Below are positions 8,793 through 17,744 of a DNA stretch of 64,000 bases, piece by piece. Position 1 is the first letter of the stretch. Each line of letters opens with the position of its first letter. The stretch is from contig NZ_CP039393.1 of the NCBI RefSeq assembly GCF_004803695.1, positions 2,418,001 through 2,482,000 on the forward strand, given 5' to 3'. Position numbers and translations under genes: made by a program. This DNA comes from Muribaculum gordoncarteri. GTDB taxonomy: Bacteria > Bacteroidota > Bacteroidia > Bacteroidales > Muribaculaceae. The notes below the pieces were generated by a model, which had not been told where the DNA came from, searched no databases, and saw only the letters and a program-made list of their open reading frames with translations.

Positions 8793-10184
8793 ATGGAAAC
8801 AGTTCCTCCTCCTGTACCGCCCATGCCTCCCATACCGCCGAGGCCGTCGGGCTACAATCCCGTGCCGTTCACATCGACGCTTACATTCAAGATTATATTC
8901 ATTGTAATCCTGTGCATACTGCTGTTGATTCCCGATGCCTTCCTCTTCGCGCTTACCGATGACCGCGAGGAGCGTCAAAAGGACACCGTGACCGAAATCA
9001 GCGAATCATGGAGCGGCCCCCAGACGATAATAGGCCCAATCGTCACGATACCCTACCACAACAAGGGCGCTGTCGACTCGGTGGGCGTAGTGACGCTGCT
9101 CCCGGCCTCACTTGATGCAAAGGCCGCGATCGAATCGCGCAAGCTGTCACGCAGCATCTACGAAACTATCGTCTACAACAGCGACATAACGCTCTCAGGA
9201 AATTTCGACATGACCTATCTCGAAAAGACCGGAATCCCGTTAACCGCTCTTAAGCTCGACAACGCGCGCGTCAACGTTGTCATCGGTGAGCTGAAGGGCA
9301 TCGAAACTCTGTCGGCCTTCCGCATGGGCAGTGAAAGCTGCGAAATGGAAGGAGGTTCCGACTACGAGCCGATCGAGGACTATGAGGTAATATCAACCTA
9401 TTCCACCAAAGAGAGCGACAGCCGGGGATGGCGCAACGCACTGTCGGCGCCGATCAACCTCTCGCAGTTGGCCGACTCGACATCGGTACCCTATTCACTG
9501 TCGATTACAGCCAAAGGCTCCAAGGAGATAGGATTTGCTCCCGTAGGCAAGGCAAGTGACATAACCATCGAAGGCACCTGCAAGTCACCCTCGTTCAAGG
9601 GCATGATACTTCCCTCGGAGCGCACTGTCGATGACGGCAAATTCAGCGCCAACTGGAAGCTCAATGCCATAAACCGCAACTATCCGCAAGCATTCACCGG
9701 CTCCAACACCTACAACATCAATGAATCGGTTGTAAGCGTGGACATGCTTGTTCCGGTCGACCGTTATCAGAAGACGTCACGCGCATTGAAGTATGCGACA
9801 CTCGTAATACTGCTCACATTCATCGCCGCACTGTTTGCCGAAACGATTACCAAGCATCCCATATACGTGTTCCAGTACCTGCTCATAGGCCTTGCCCTGG
9901 TGCTATTCTACTCGTTGCTGCTGTCGCTGTCGGAGCACATCGGCTTCGGCGTAAGCTATCTTGTGGCGGCAGTGATGACCATCGCGCTCGTGGGACTCTA
10001 CATCTTCGGTGTGCTCAAGTCACGCAAGGCGGCCTTGGTCATCAGCGGACTGCTGTCGATAATATACATCTACATCTATGTACTGCTCAATCTCGAAACC
10101 TATGCGCTCCTTGCCGGAAGCGTGGGATTGTTCATCGCACTCGCAGCCATAATGTACGGCTCGCTCAAGATGAAATGGAAGTGA
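8793..10184 (+). CDS. creD: CreD-family inner membrane protein
   Basis: 463 residues. A proline-rich cytoplasmic N-terminus (PPPVPPMPPIPPRP) precedes one membrane helix (about 29-50). A large periplasmic domain (about 55-325) contains the CreD signatures GPIVTIPY and LLPASLDAKA. Four to five helices follow in the last 120 residues. In E. coli CreD belongs to the CreBC regulon and affects envelope integrity and colicin tolerance; there is no creBC here. It ends at a strong bidirectional terminator. Confidence 0.88.
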   Translation: METVPPPVPPMPPIPPRPSGYNPVPFTSTLTFKIIFIVILCILLLIPDAFLFALTDDREERQKDTVTEISESWSGPQTIIGPIVTIPYHNKGAVDSVGVVTLLPASLDAKAAIESRKLSRSIYETIVYNSDITLSGNFDMTYLEKTGIPLTALKLDNARVNVVIGELKGIETLSAFRMGSESCEMEGGSDYEPIEDYEVISTYSTKESDSRGWRNALSAPINLSQLADSTSVPYSLSITAKGSKEIGFAPVGKASDITIEGTCKSPSFKGMILPSERTVDDGKFSANWKLNAINRNYPQAFTGSNTYNINESVVSVDMLVPVDRYQKTSRALKYATLVILLTFIAALFAETITKHPIYVFQYLLIGLALVLFYSLLLSLSEHIGFGVSYLVAAVMTIALVGLYIFGVLKSRKAALVISGLLSIIYIYIYVLLNLETYALLAGSVGLFIALAAIMYGSLKMKWK

Positions 10185-10214
10185 CGACTGTCGTCACACT
10201 ATGTCAATAAATAG

Positions 10215-10250
10215 AAAAGGCTCGGATTGAATAATCCGAGCCTTTTTCTT
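10215..10250. terminator. Bidirectional terminator between creD and the DUF4919 gene
   Basis: A perfect 14-bp stem (10215-10228 with 10233-10246) on a four-base loop has A-rich and T-rich ends, so it can stop transcription from both convergent genes. Confidence 0.9.
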
Positions 10251-10269
10251 TTATCTGTGGTGCTTGCCG

Positions 10270-10989
10270 TTACTTGCTGTCGGGGAACTTTCGGTAATAC
10301 TCCTGCAATATGTACAGCACATTGAAGTAGAATCCTTTCGGGTCCTTGGAGTCCTCCTGGTTCACCGTTATATAGTCGTAATGTGGCGGCTTATACTCCT
10401 GCGACTTGGCAATATAATTCTTGAAGTTCAGCAGATTGTATTCATGTTGAGGATTTATCACTATCCAGGCGTTCTCCTCGTCAAGACCGGTGCCGGTCGA
10501 CACTATCGCCTCAAGAATGTGATTAAGTTTATATTGCCATATATTGGCGAGATTGTTCTTCTGCTTCTCTCGATAGGCATATATCAGAAACGACATCTGA
10601 CGCAGGTCAAAGGGATCGTCCTTCAACGACAGCTCGGCATACTTTATGATAGTGTCACACTCGGCCGGAGTGTGCTTATCCTTATAGTAAAGATCCTCAA
10701 CCTTGTTGGTGTGTTCGCTTTTGCGATAGGGATTGTAATCCTCCTGGAATACATAACCGAGATAGAGGTGACGATACTGGTCAAGGTCGAGCAAAGTATC
10801 GTTGGTTTCAAAATTCTTCATCAACAGCGGATAGTAGTACTTCGACGAAGGGTCGTTGACCTCCTCGCGAATCTTCTCCATATCGGGCTTCTCGAATTTC
10901 TGCTTTTTAGTGTCACGTGGTGCCGCACCCATCCCTGAAGCCGAAGCAAGGACGATGACTGATATAAACAGTAATGCAATTCTTTTCAT
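10270..10989 (-). CDS. DUF4919 domain secreted protein
   Basis: 239 residues starting at MKRIALLFISVIVLASASGMG (10989), a signal peptide. The upstream part of the open frame is not needed. The mature part matches DUF4919: PSSKYYYPLLMKNFETND, LYLGYVFQEDYNPYR and a C-terminal FYFNVLYILQEYYRKFP. The domain is typical of Bacteroidales, of unknown function, and probably helical. A -7 box (TAATTTTG on the minus strand, 11066-11073) lies about 80 bases upstream. The gene shares its terminator with creD. Confidence 0.8.
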   Translation of the reverse strand: MKRIALLFISVIVLASASGMGAAPRDTKKQKFEKPDMEKIREEVNDPSSKYYYPLLMKNFETNDTLLDLDQYRHLYLGYVFQEDYNPYRKSEHTNKVEDLYYKDKHTPAECDTIIKYAELSLKDDPFDLRQMSFLIYAYREKQKNNLANIWQYKLNHILEAIVSTGTGLDEENAWIVINPQHEYNLLNFKNYIAKSQEYKPPHYDYITVNQEDSKDPKGFYFNVLYILQEYYRKFPDSK

Positions 10990-11065
10990 GACGGAACCAA
11001 TATTATAAAAATATGCGACAACACGCAATCGGGAGTCACGCACTCGCCAATCCGGTCGTCATTAA

Positions 11066-11073
11066 CAAAATTA
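11066..11073 (-). promoter_or_regulatory. -7 box upstream of the DUF4919 gene
   Basis: TAATTTTG on the minus strand fits TAnnTTTG. No good -33 TTG is found at the expected distance. Confidence 0.4.
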
Positions 11074-11151
11074 CTGAAATTTTTGTAATATCGTCCCGAT
11101 TAAACAAGTATTAACTCAATCATAAAAAGTAGTTTAACGCCACAGCGCAGG

Positions 11152-13272
11152 TCACTTTGATGTCGCGGTAGTGTCACCCTCGGTTTTCACCTCGGGCTTT
11201 GTATCGGCGGGCAGAGCGGGCTCGGCCGGCTTTTTCAGGTCGGGATAGCTCACTCTCACGTGATACATCGTACGCAGTCGCTCCACAAAAGCCTCCTTTA
11301 TGATGTTGACGTCACGGAACGAAATGGTCGACTCGTTGTGAAGTCCTTCGGCAATCTGCGCATCGATTATGCGGTTGACAAGCGCCGTTATGTTCTCCAC
11401 CGTATGCTCCTTCAGCGAGCGTGACGCAGCCTCTACGGCATCGGCCATCATCAGTATGGATGCCTCGCGTGTCTGAGGATTGGGACCGGGATAGGTAAAC
11501 GCAGCCTCATCCACCTCTTCGCCCGGGTGAGCGTTACAGTAGGTGTTGTAGAAATATTTTGCCTTGCCGGTTCCGTGATGCTGGGTTATGAAGTCCTTCA
11601 CCACATCGGGCAGCTGAGCCTTCTCGGCCCTCTTCAGTCCGTCGATGACATGGCCTATCACCACACGTGCGCTCTGCATGGGATTGAGTGCGTCATGCGG
11701 ATTCACGCCATGCTGATTCTCGGTAAAGAATGCGGGATTGTTTATCTTGCCTATGTCGTGATACAAAGCTCCGGTACGCACAAGCTGCACATTGGCGTTT
11801 ATGCGGTGGGCGGCATCGGAAGCGAGCGTACTCACCTGCATCGAATGCTGGAATGTTCCGGGACACTCCTCCGAGAGCTCGCGGAGAATGGGGTTGTTGA
11901 CATCGCTCAGCTCGACAAGCGAAACCGACGACACGAATCCGAAAATCTTCTCAAGCACAAACACCAGTATGTAGGTAAACGATATGAGCACGGCATTGAT
12001 CGCAAAGCAGCCAAACATCCTTGTGTTCAGCTTCTCAAGCGTTCCCACCTGCATGACCTCCACAGCCGTATAGGAGATGCTGTAAGCGAGGAAAATGAAG
12101 AGTGCCGAGCGCACAAGCTGCGACCTGCGGTCGAGATTTTTGAGCGAGGTGATAGCCGTGATGCCGGCAATCAACTGCACGAAGATGAACTCGAGCGGGA
12201 AATTGGAGATTATCGTACACAGCATAATCTCGGTGATGTAGACAAAGAATGCCGTGCGGCCGTCGAAGAACACCACCATCAGGATGGCCACGATGGTAAA
12301 CGGCACCATGTACAATCCGCTGCGGAATGTGTCGCCCATACCGTAGGAGAACACCACAAATGCCGTGATAAGCGCCATTATAAGCACCATGGCACGGGTG
12401 TTGCCAAATATGCGCCAACGGAAATATCCGAGGAAGAAATAGAGCGAGGCAAGCAGTATCATCACATAGAGCAGCTGCCCTAAGATGGGGTAATAGTGAC
12501 GGTCGACCTTGCTCGCCGAACGTTGTCCGGTCATCGAGTCGTAGGTCTGCAACAGCGAGTAAAGCTCGGGGGTGACAATGTCGCCCTTGTCGATTATTCG
12601 CTCACCTTGCTGAATCACGCCCACGGGAGCCATGGCCTTTTGCAGCATCTCGTCGTAAAGACGCTCGGTGGCCACTGTGTCACGCACGATGTTGGGGACA
12701 AGGAATTGCGACATTGCCGTCAGCTCTATCGCCCGGCGGTAATGCTCCTCGCTGAATATGCTGTCGAGCCGCTCGTAGGCCACGCGGGCCGACATGAATC
12801 CGTCGGTGGGTATGTAGATCGATGTATTGTCATGGATGAAACGCACCTCAGGCAATCGCCCCGACTTAACCTCCTGATAGGTTTCCTGATCCACGATGCC
12901 GCTTTCAAGCAGTGTGCGCAGCGTATTTATCAGTCGGTTGCGTTCGAGCGGACTCAGGCCGAGCGACTCGGTGTTGTTGACTCTCGTAGCGTAGGCGGCC
13001 ACTGCCGACTTCTCGATGTTCTGGTCACGCTCATATACGGGACGGAACGACGCGTCTATGCTGTCGCGCACGTGACGTGCACTTATCGTGTCAAGGTATA
13101 TGGGCATGTCGCTTGGCGCCGTTAGCAGTGAATAGGCCCAGGGCTTTCCCATCTCGTAGTGGTAGGTGTTGGTGTCCTTGCGGGGAAGGAAACCTATTAT
13201 AATCACAACGGCACCGATGAAAAGCAGCGCCCTTATGATGTTGTTTCTTGAAAAAAGATTGTTCATCATCAT
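11152..13272 (-). CDS. 7TM-HD (PgpH-like) cyclic-di-AMP phosphodiesterase family protein
   Basis: 706 residues. One N-terminal helix (about 12-29) is followed by a long extracytoplasmic 7TMR-HDED region (about 35-255), a seven-helix block (about 262-445), and a cytoplasmic HD domain with HDIGK at 505-509, QHHGTGK, and a Pro/Thr-rich C-terminal tail. In characterised Gram-positive members (PgpH) this architecture hydrolyses c-di-AMP to pApA; that specificity is inferred here. Start ATG 13272 is one of three consecutive ATGs. The rel gene ends only 14 bases upstream, so both are probably one transcript, linking two nucleotide-messenger enzymes. Confidence 0.88.
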   Translation of the reverse strand: MMMNNLFSRNNIIRALLFIGAVVIIIGFLPRKDTNTYHYEMGKPWAYSLLTAPSDMPIYLDTISARHVRDSIDASFRPVYERDQNIEKSAVAAYATRVNNTESLGLSPLERNRLINTLRTLLESGIVDQETYQEVKSGRLPEVRFIHDNTSIYIPTDGFMSARVAYERLDSIFSEEHYRRAIELTAMSQFLVPNIVRDTVATERLYDEMLQKAMAPVGVIQQGERIIDKGDIVTPELYSLLQTYDSMTGQRSASKVDRHYYPILGQLLYVMILLASLYFFLGYFRWRIFGNTRAMVLIMALITAFVVFSYGMGDTFRSGLYMVPFTIVAILMVVFFDGRTAFFVYITEIMLCTIISNFPLEFIFVQLIAGITAITSLKNLDRRSQLVRSALFIFLAYSISYTAVEVMQVGTLEKLNTRMFGCFAINAVLISFTYILVFVLEKIFGFVSSVSLVELSDVNNPILRELSEECPGTFQHSMQVSTLASDAAHRINANVQLVRTGALYHDIGKINNPAFFTENQHGVNPHDALNPMQSARVVIGHVIDGLKRAEKAQLPDVVKDFITQHHGTGKAKYFYNTYCNAHPGEEVDEAAFTYPGPNPQTREASILMMADAVEAASRSLKEHTVENITALVNRIIDAQIAEGLHNESTISFRDVNIIKEAFVERLRTMYHVRVSYPDLKKPAEPALPADTKPEVKTEGDTTATSK

Positions 13273-13286
13273 CCTTGAAAATAATG

Positions 13287-15530
13287 TCAGTTCACTCGGC
13301 TGGCTCGTTGCACACCACGTATCTGCTTCACCTTATTGCACAGGTCGGTCACTACATTTGTGTCACTTACAAGCACCGAAAGGTCGCAATGAAACACTTC
13401 GTTCTCGGCCTCGATGTCAAGCTTGCGGATGTCGATAGCCATGTGCATCGATATCATCTGTATGATCTCCTGAAGGATGCCGAAGCGGTCGATACCCTCC
13501 ATTCTTATATTGGCAAGGAACTTGTGGGTCTGCTCGGCCCACTCCGTATTCAATATTCTCCTTCCATAACTTGCCTTCAGCACCTGTGCGCGGGGACACG
13601 TGAGCGCATGCAACTCCACATCGCCGTCGTCGTTTACCCATCCCATTACATCATCGCCGGGAATGGGGCTGCAGCAATCCGATATCTTAAAGTTGTTGCC
13701 ATCCTCGCCACATCGCAGAATGTAGGTTTCCTTCATGTTGATGGGAGCCTTGGCGGGGGCGACATCCTCGTTGTTTTCGCCCGACTTCTTTCCCTTGTTA
13801 CCTTTGAGCGGACGGAGTATCTTTGATATAAGCGACGACGATACCGGGCGTAGCATCTTGACCAGATATTGCGGGAGCGTCACTTCTCCGTTGCCGAGAG
13901 CGGTGAACAGTGTTTCGCGATTTTGGAAATGAAGCGCTCCGAGAATCTTGGTAAGCACCTCGTTGTTCTCCATTATCGAATGCTCCTTCAGGAAATTATC
14001 ATATATCTCCTTACCCTTCTCGATAATAGGCTGCAGCTCCTTGCGCAGCACGGCACGCAATCTTGTCTTGCCCTTTGCGGTGGCAAGGAAGTTGACCCAC
14101 TCGGGCTTGGGGGTCTGCGACTGCGATGTGAGCACCTCCACCTGGTCGCCCGAGCGCAGCTTGTGGCTCAGCGGCACAAGCTTGTGATTGACCTTGCCTG
14201 CAATGCAGTGCATTCCTATCTGCGAGTGAAGCTCAAATGCCACGTCGAGCACCGTCGAGTTATTGGGGAGCGTGAGCAATTCGCCCTTAGGGGTGAACAC
14301 CACGATTTCCGAGGCAAACAGATTCAGCTTAAGAGTGTCGAGAAAGTCGATGGCGTTGGGCTCGGGATTCTCAAGGATGTCCTTGATTGTCGACAGCCAG
14401 GCATTAAGCTCGCTCTCCTCGTCGCCCTCGCCTATCTTATATTTCCAGTGTGCGGCAAATCCGAGTTCGGCAATCTCGTCCATGCGTCGCGAACGAATCT
14501 GCACCTCGATCCAGTTGCCGTCGGGGCCCATCACGGTAAGATGCAGAGCCTGATAGCCGTTGGCCTTGGGGTTGCTTATCCAATCGCGCGTGCGCTCGGG
14601 ATGCAGCTTGTAGAGGTCGGTAATGGCGGCATATATCTGCCAGCATATAGCCTTCTCCTTGCTCTGGTCGGGGCAGTCGAATATTATGCGCATGGCATAG
14701 AGGTCATACACCTCCTCAAACGGGATGTGCTTGGTTTCCATCTTGCGCCATATAGAATAGACCGACTTAAGCCGAGCCTTGGCATCATAGGTTATTCCCA
14801 TCTCGTTGAGCTTCTCCTTGATGGGCAGCGAGAAGTCGTTGTAGACGGCGGCACGCCTCGACTCCGACTCCCTTATCTGTTCGCTTATACGCGAGTATGC
14901 GGCCGGATGCTCATATTTGAAGCTGAGATCCTCAAGTTCGGTCTTTATTGCAAACAGGCCGAGTCTATGGGCCAGCGGAGCATATATGTAGAGTGTTTCA
15001 CCGGCGATCTTATACTGCTTGTTGGGCGACATTGAACCGAGAGTGCGCATGTTGTGCAGTCGGTCGGCCATCTTTATAAGCACCACGCGTATGTCCTCGC
15101 TCATGGTGAGCAGCAGCTTGCGGAAGTTCTCGGCTTGGGCCGATGCCTTGTCGCCGAATATACCGCCCGAAATCTTGGTGAGCCCGGCTACGAGCTGTGC
15201 AATCTTCTTGCCGAAATGCTGCTCGATGTCCTCGACCGTGTACTCGGTGTCCTCGACCACATCATGCAGCAAGGCGGCACAAATCGAGGTCGAGCCAAGG
15301 CCGATTTCCTGACTCGCGATCTTGGCTACGGCTATAGGATGCAATATATAAGGCTCTCCCGACCTGCGTCTGATGCCCTTATGGGCCTCTTTTGCAAATC
15401 GGAACGCTCTTTCTATTATTTCCACCTTCTTGCGGTGATTACTCGCAAGATAGCCGTTAAGCACATCCTGAAATTCGGCTTCGACGAGCCTGTCTTCTTC
15501 TTCGGGAGTAAGTTTTCTGCGTTCGTCCAT
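13287..15530 (-). CDS. rel: Bifunctional (p)ppGpp synthetase/hydrolase (Rel/SpoT)
   Basis: A 747-residue long RSH protein that makes and destroys the stringent-response alarmone (p)ppGpp. The HD hydrolase domain (about 40-200) carries an intact HDVVED motif at 89-94. The synthetase domain follows (YQALHLTVMGPDGNWIEVQ). After that come the TGS domain (VFTPKGELLTLPNNSTVLD), helical and zinc-finger-like parts (CCSPIPGDDVMGW), and a C-terminal ACT domain (IDRFGILQEIIQMIS). All key segments are present, so both activities are expected. A minus-strand promoter lies at 15563-15570, back-to-back with that of the lyase gene. Confidence 0.95.
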   Translation of the reverse strand: MDERRKLTPEEEDRLVEAEFQDVLNGYLASNHRKKVEIIERAFRFAKEAHKGIRRRSGEPYILHPIAVAKIASQEIGLGSTSICAALLHDVVEDTEYTVEDIEQHFGKKIAQLVAGLTKISGGIFGDKASAQAENFRKLLLTMSEDIRVVLIKMADRLHNMRTLGSMSPNKQYKIAGETLYIYAPLAHRLGLFAIKTELEDLSFKYEHPAAYSRISEQIRESESRRAAVYNDFSLPIKEKLNEMGITYDAKARLKSVYSIWRKMETKHIPFEEVYDLYAMRIIFDCPDQSKEKAICWQIYAAITDLYKLHPERTRDWISNPKANGYQALHLTVMGPDGNWIEVQIRSRRMDEIAELGFAAHWKYKIGEGDEESELNAWLSTIKDILENPEPNAIDFLDTLKLNLFASEIVVFTPKGELLTLPNNSTVLDVAFELHSQIGMHCIAGKVNHKLVPLSHKLRSGDQVEVLTSQSQTPKPEWVNFLATAKGKTRLRAVLRKELQPIIEKGKEIYDNFLKEHSIMENNEVLTKILGALHFQNRETLFTALGNGEVTLPQYLVKMLRPVSSSLISKILRPLKGNKGKKSGENNEDVAPAKAPINMKETYILRCGEDGNNFKISDCCSPIPGDDVMGWVNDDGDVELHALTCPRAQVLKASYGRRILNTEWAEQTHKFLANIRMEGIDRFGILQEIIQMISMHMAIDIRKLDIEAENEVFHCDLSVLVSDTNVVTDLCNKVKQIRGVQRASRVN

Positions 15531-15562
15531 CGCTGTAAGCCAGTTTTTGTTGTAATGTAATA

Positions 15563-15570
15563 CAAACTTA
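15563..15570 (-). promoter_or_regulatory. -7 box of the rel promoter
   Basis: TAAGTTTG on the minus strand, 33 bases from the start codon. A TTG at 15587-15589 is the nearest -33 candidate, though its spacer (16 bases) is short. Confidence 0.5.
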
Positions 15571-15580
15571 GCAAAAAAGA

Positions 15581-15612
15581 TTGAATCAATCGCACTAAAA
15601 ATCGTATATTTG
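15581..15612 (+). promoter_or_regulatory. Promoter of the MalY-type lyase gene
   Basis: TTG 15581-15583, 21-base spacer, and TATATTTG 15605-15612. It overlaps the region of the divergent rel promoter. Confidence 0.65.
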
Positions 15613-15670
15613 CAAAAAAATAAAGTGTAAGTGAAACCCGCGAGGTTTCTTTAGTAAATTAAATACCACA

Positions 15671-16858
15671 ATGGGAAAATACAATTTCGATCAACTTATC
15701 GACCGCCACGGAAGTGGTGCTATGAAAGTAGATTCACTAAATGAATTTTTTGGACGCGACGACCTGCTCGGCTTATGGATTGCCGACATGGACTTTGCCG
15801 TGTCGCCACGCATCCGCGAAGCACTGTCGCGACGCATCGAGCACCCCGTCTACGGCTACGCCGGAGCACCCCAAAGCTATTGGGACTCAATCACAGGCTG
15901 GCTTGCACGCCGCCACAACTGGAATGTAAAACGTGAAGAGATTACCTATATACCCGGAGTTGTAAAAGGCATTGCGCTTGCTATCAACTTCTTCACCCAG
16001 CGCGGCGACAAAGTGGTGATACAGCCGCCGGTATATCACCCGTTCCGCATGGTGACCGAAGGCAACGACCGAGTAGTGGTCAACAATCCCCTGATATTTG
16101 ACGGCGAAAGCTACCGCATGGACCTCGAGGGACTTGAACGCATATTCCGCGACGAGCACCCCAAGATGATGATTCTCTGCAACCCCCACAACCCCGTGGG
16201 CATCCAGTGGAGCGTCGATGTGCTTCAGGAAGTTGCTCGACTCGCCAAGAAGTATGGCGTGACGGTGGTAAGCGACGAAATCCATGCTGACCTCATGCTC
16301 TACGGCAAGCCCCACTTCCCCTTCGCATCGGTAAGCCCCGAGGCAGCCGAAGTGTCGATTACCCTGGGAGCTCCCTCCAAGACATTCAACATCGCCGGCC
16401 TTGTAAGCTCATGGTGCGTGGTGAAGAATCCCAAGCTGCGCGAACCCTTCTTCCACTGGCTCATGGTGAATGAATTTGACGCTCCCACATTCATAGCCAC
16501 CATAGGCACCGAAGCCGCCTACACCCAAGGCGAGGATTGGCTCGACGAGATGCTTGAATACATCGAAGGCACAATCGCCGAAGTGGAGGAAATCGTAGCC
16601 GAGAAGCTGCCCGACATAAAGGTAATTCGTCCCGAGGCATCATTCCTTGTGTGGCTCGACTGCCGCGGGCTGTGCATGTCGCACGACGAGCTCATAAAGC
16701 TCTTTGTCAACAAGGCTCATCTCGCGCTCAACGACGGAGCGATGTTTGGAGCCGAAGGCAGCGGATTCATGCGCCTCAACATAGGCTCTCCGCGCTCGGT
16801 AATACGCTATTCGCTTGAATCGCTTGCCGACGCACTCGCATCGGTGTGCGCCGAATAA
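15671..16858 (+). CDS. MalY/PatB family PLP-dependent C-S lyase / aminotransferase
   Basis: 395 residues, fold type I PLP enzyme of the MalY/PatB group, which cleaves cystathionine and related C-S bonds. Typical features are LIDRHGSGAMKVDSL at the N-terminus, LWIADMDFAVSP, ILCNPHNPVGIQW (cofactor-ring contact), VVSDEIHADL (Asp for the pyridine nitrogen) and the Schiff-base lysine K237 in GAPSKTFNIAG. MalY and PatB also act in regulation or aroma formation in other bacteria, so the physiological substrate is open. It is monocistronic, with its own promoter and a strong terminator. Confidence 0.9.
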   Translation: MGKYNFDQLIDRHGSGAMKVDSLNEFFGRDDLLGLWIADMDFAVSPRIREALSRRIEHPVYGYAGAPQSYWDSITGWLARRHNWNVKREEITYIPGVVKGIALAINFFTQRGDKVVIQPPVYHPFRMVTEGNDRVVVNNPLIFDGESYRMDLEGLERIFRDEHPKMMILCNPHNPVGIQWSVDVLQEVARLAKKYGVTVVSDEIHADLMLYGKPHFPFASVSPEAAEVSITLGAPSKTFNIAGLVSSWCVVKNPKLREPFFHWLMVNEFDAPTFIATIGTEAAYTQGEDWLDEMLEYIEGTIAEVEEIVAEKLPDIKVIRPEASFLVWLDCRGLCMSHDELIKLFVNKAHLALNDGAMFGAEGSGFMRLNIGSPRSVIRYSLESLADALASVCAE

Positions 16859-16882
16859 GCATATCAACAAGCAAGATAACAA

Positions 16883-16931
16883 CAGGCGGCGTGTCGTTTT
16901 CAATAACCCGACACGCCGCCTGCTTTTTTTT
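16883..16931 (+). terminator. Terminator of the MalY-type lyase gene
   Basis: A perfect 14-bp stem (16883-16896 with 16909-16922) is followed by eight T residues (16924-16931). The convergent formate channel gene ends at 16945. Confidence 0.92.
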
Positions 16932-16944
16932 ATCGTTCAGTAAT

Positions 16945-17739
16945 TCAGGACTTGACGCGATGTAGATATACGTGCACACATCCCACCAGCAAGGCACCTC
17001 CTATAATGTTGCCTATCGTGGCGGGAATCAGGTTGTCGCACACCATTTGCCACGGAGTGACCGATGCCCCCTCAAGCATTCCGCAAGGGATGAAGAACAT
17101 GTTGGCAATCGAGTGCTCGTAGCCCAGCGCAACGAAAGCCATGACAGGAAGCCAGCAGCCAAACATCTTGGCACCGCTGCTCTTGGCGGCCATAGCAAGC
17201 CATATCGCAAGACACACGCACCAGTTGGCTCCGATACCTTTCACCATGACCGTAAGCCACGGCATCGACACCTTGGCCTCGGCTATCTTCACTATTGCGG
17301 CATGATAAGGCTCGGGAGACATAAGCCCCGTGACATAGACAAACACATATACGAAGCCTATAGCTCCCACGAAGTTGCCAAGATAGACCAGCGCCCAGTT
17401 AACGGCGACATCGCGCCATGAGCACTTACCGGCCATGAGCGGCGGCATGAGCAACGCATTGTTGCCGGTAAACAGCTCGGCGCCGAGCACCACCACAAGT
17501 ATAAGTCCTATCGGGAACGCAGCTCCGCTAAGCAACTTCTGAAGACCGGGGTTGCCGGCCGTCAGTTCGGGAAATCCGTATCCGAGAATCACCGACAGCG
17601 TGCCTCCGAATGCGATGTAGACACCGGCAAGAACCGTAAGCAGCGCAAATCGGCCGAAGTCACGCGACGGCAACGCCACCTTGTTGCATCCTGTGACAAG
17701 AGCGGCATCTATCACCTCCTTGGGGCTCTTCGTACTCAT
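16945..17739 (-). CDS. Formate/nitrite transporter family channel (FocA/NirC-like)
   Basis: 264 residues with six hydrophobic helices forming the aquaporin-like FNT pentamer subunit in the inner membrane. Family motifs GAELFTGN (86-93), KGIGANWCVCLA (168-179) and GYEHSIANMFFIP are present, and the gating histidine is H209, the same number as in E. coli FocA. Formate or nitrite conduction is therefore plausible. No pyruvate formate-lyase gene is near. It starts five bases after the argF' stop, so it is cotranscribed with an arginine biosynthesis gene, an unexpected pairing. Confidence 0.9.
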   Translation of the reverse strand: MSTKSPKEVIDAALVTGCNKVALPSRDFGRFALLTVLAGVYIAFGGTLSVILGYGFPELTAGNPGLQKLLSGAAFPIGLILVVVLGAELFTGNNALLMPPLMAGKCSWRDVAVNWALVYLGNFVGAIGFVYVFVYVTGLMSPEPYHAAIVKIAEAKVSMPWLTVMVKGIGANWCVCLAIWLAMAAKSSGAKMFGCWLPVMAFVALGYEHSIANMFFIPCGMLEGASVTPWQMVCDNLIPATIGNIIGGALLVGCVHVYLHRVKS

Positions 17740-17744
17740 CGGCT

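Noticed and set aside
12496-13125. A 209-codon plus-strand open frame opposite the 7TM-HD gene
   Set aside because: It lies against the extracytoplasmic region of the complete minus-strand gene and has no features of its own.
13869-15035. A 388-codon plus-strand open frame opposite rel
   Set aside because: The Rel protein on the minus strand is complete with all domains; the plus-strand frame has no start context or family.
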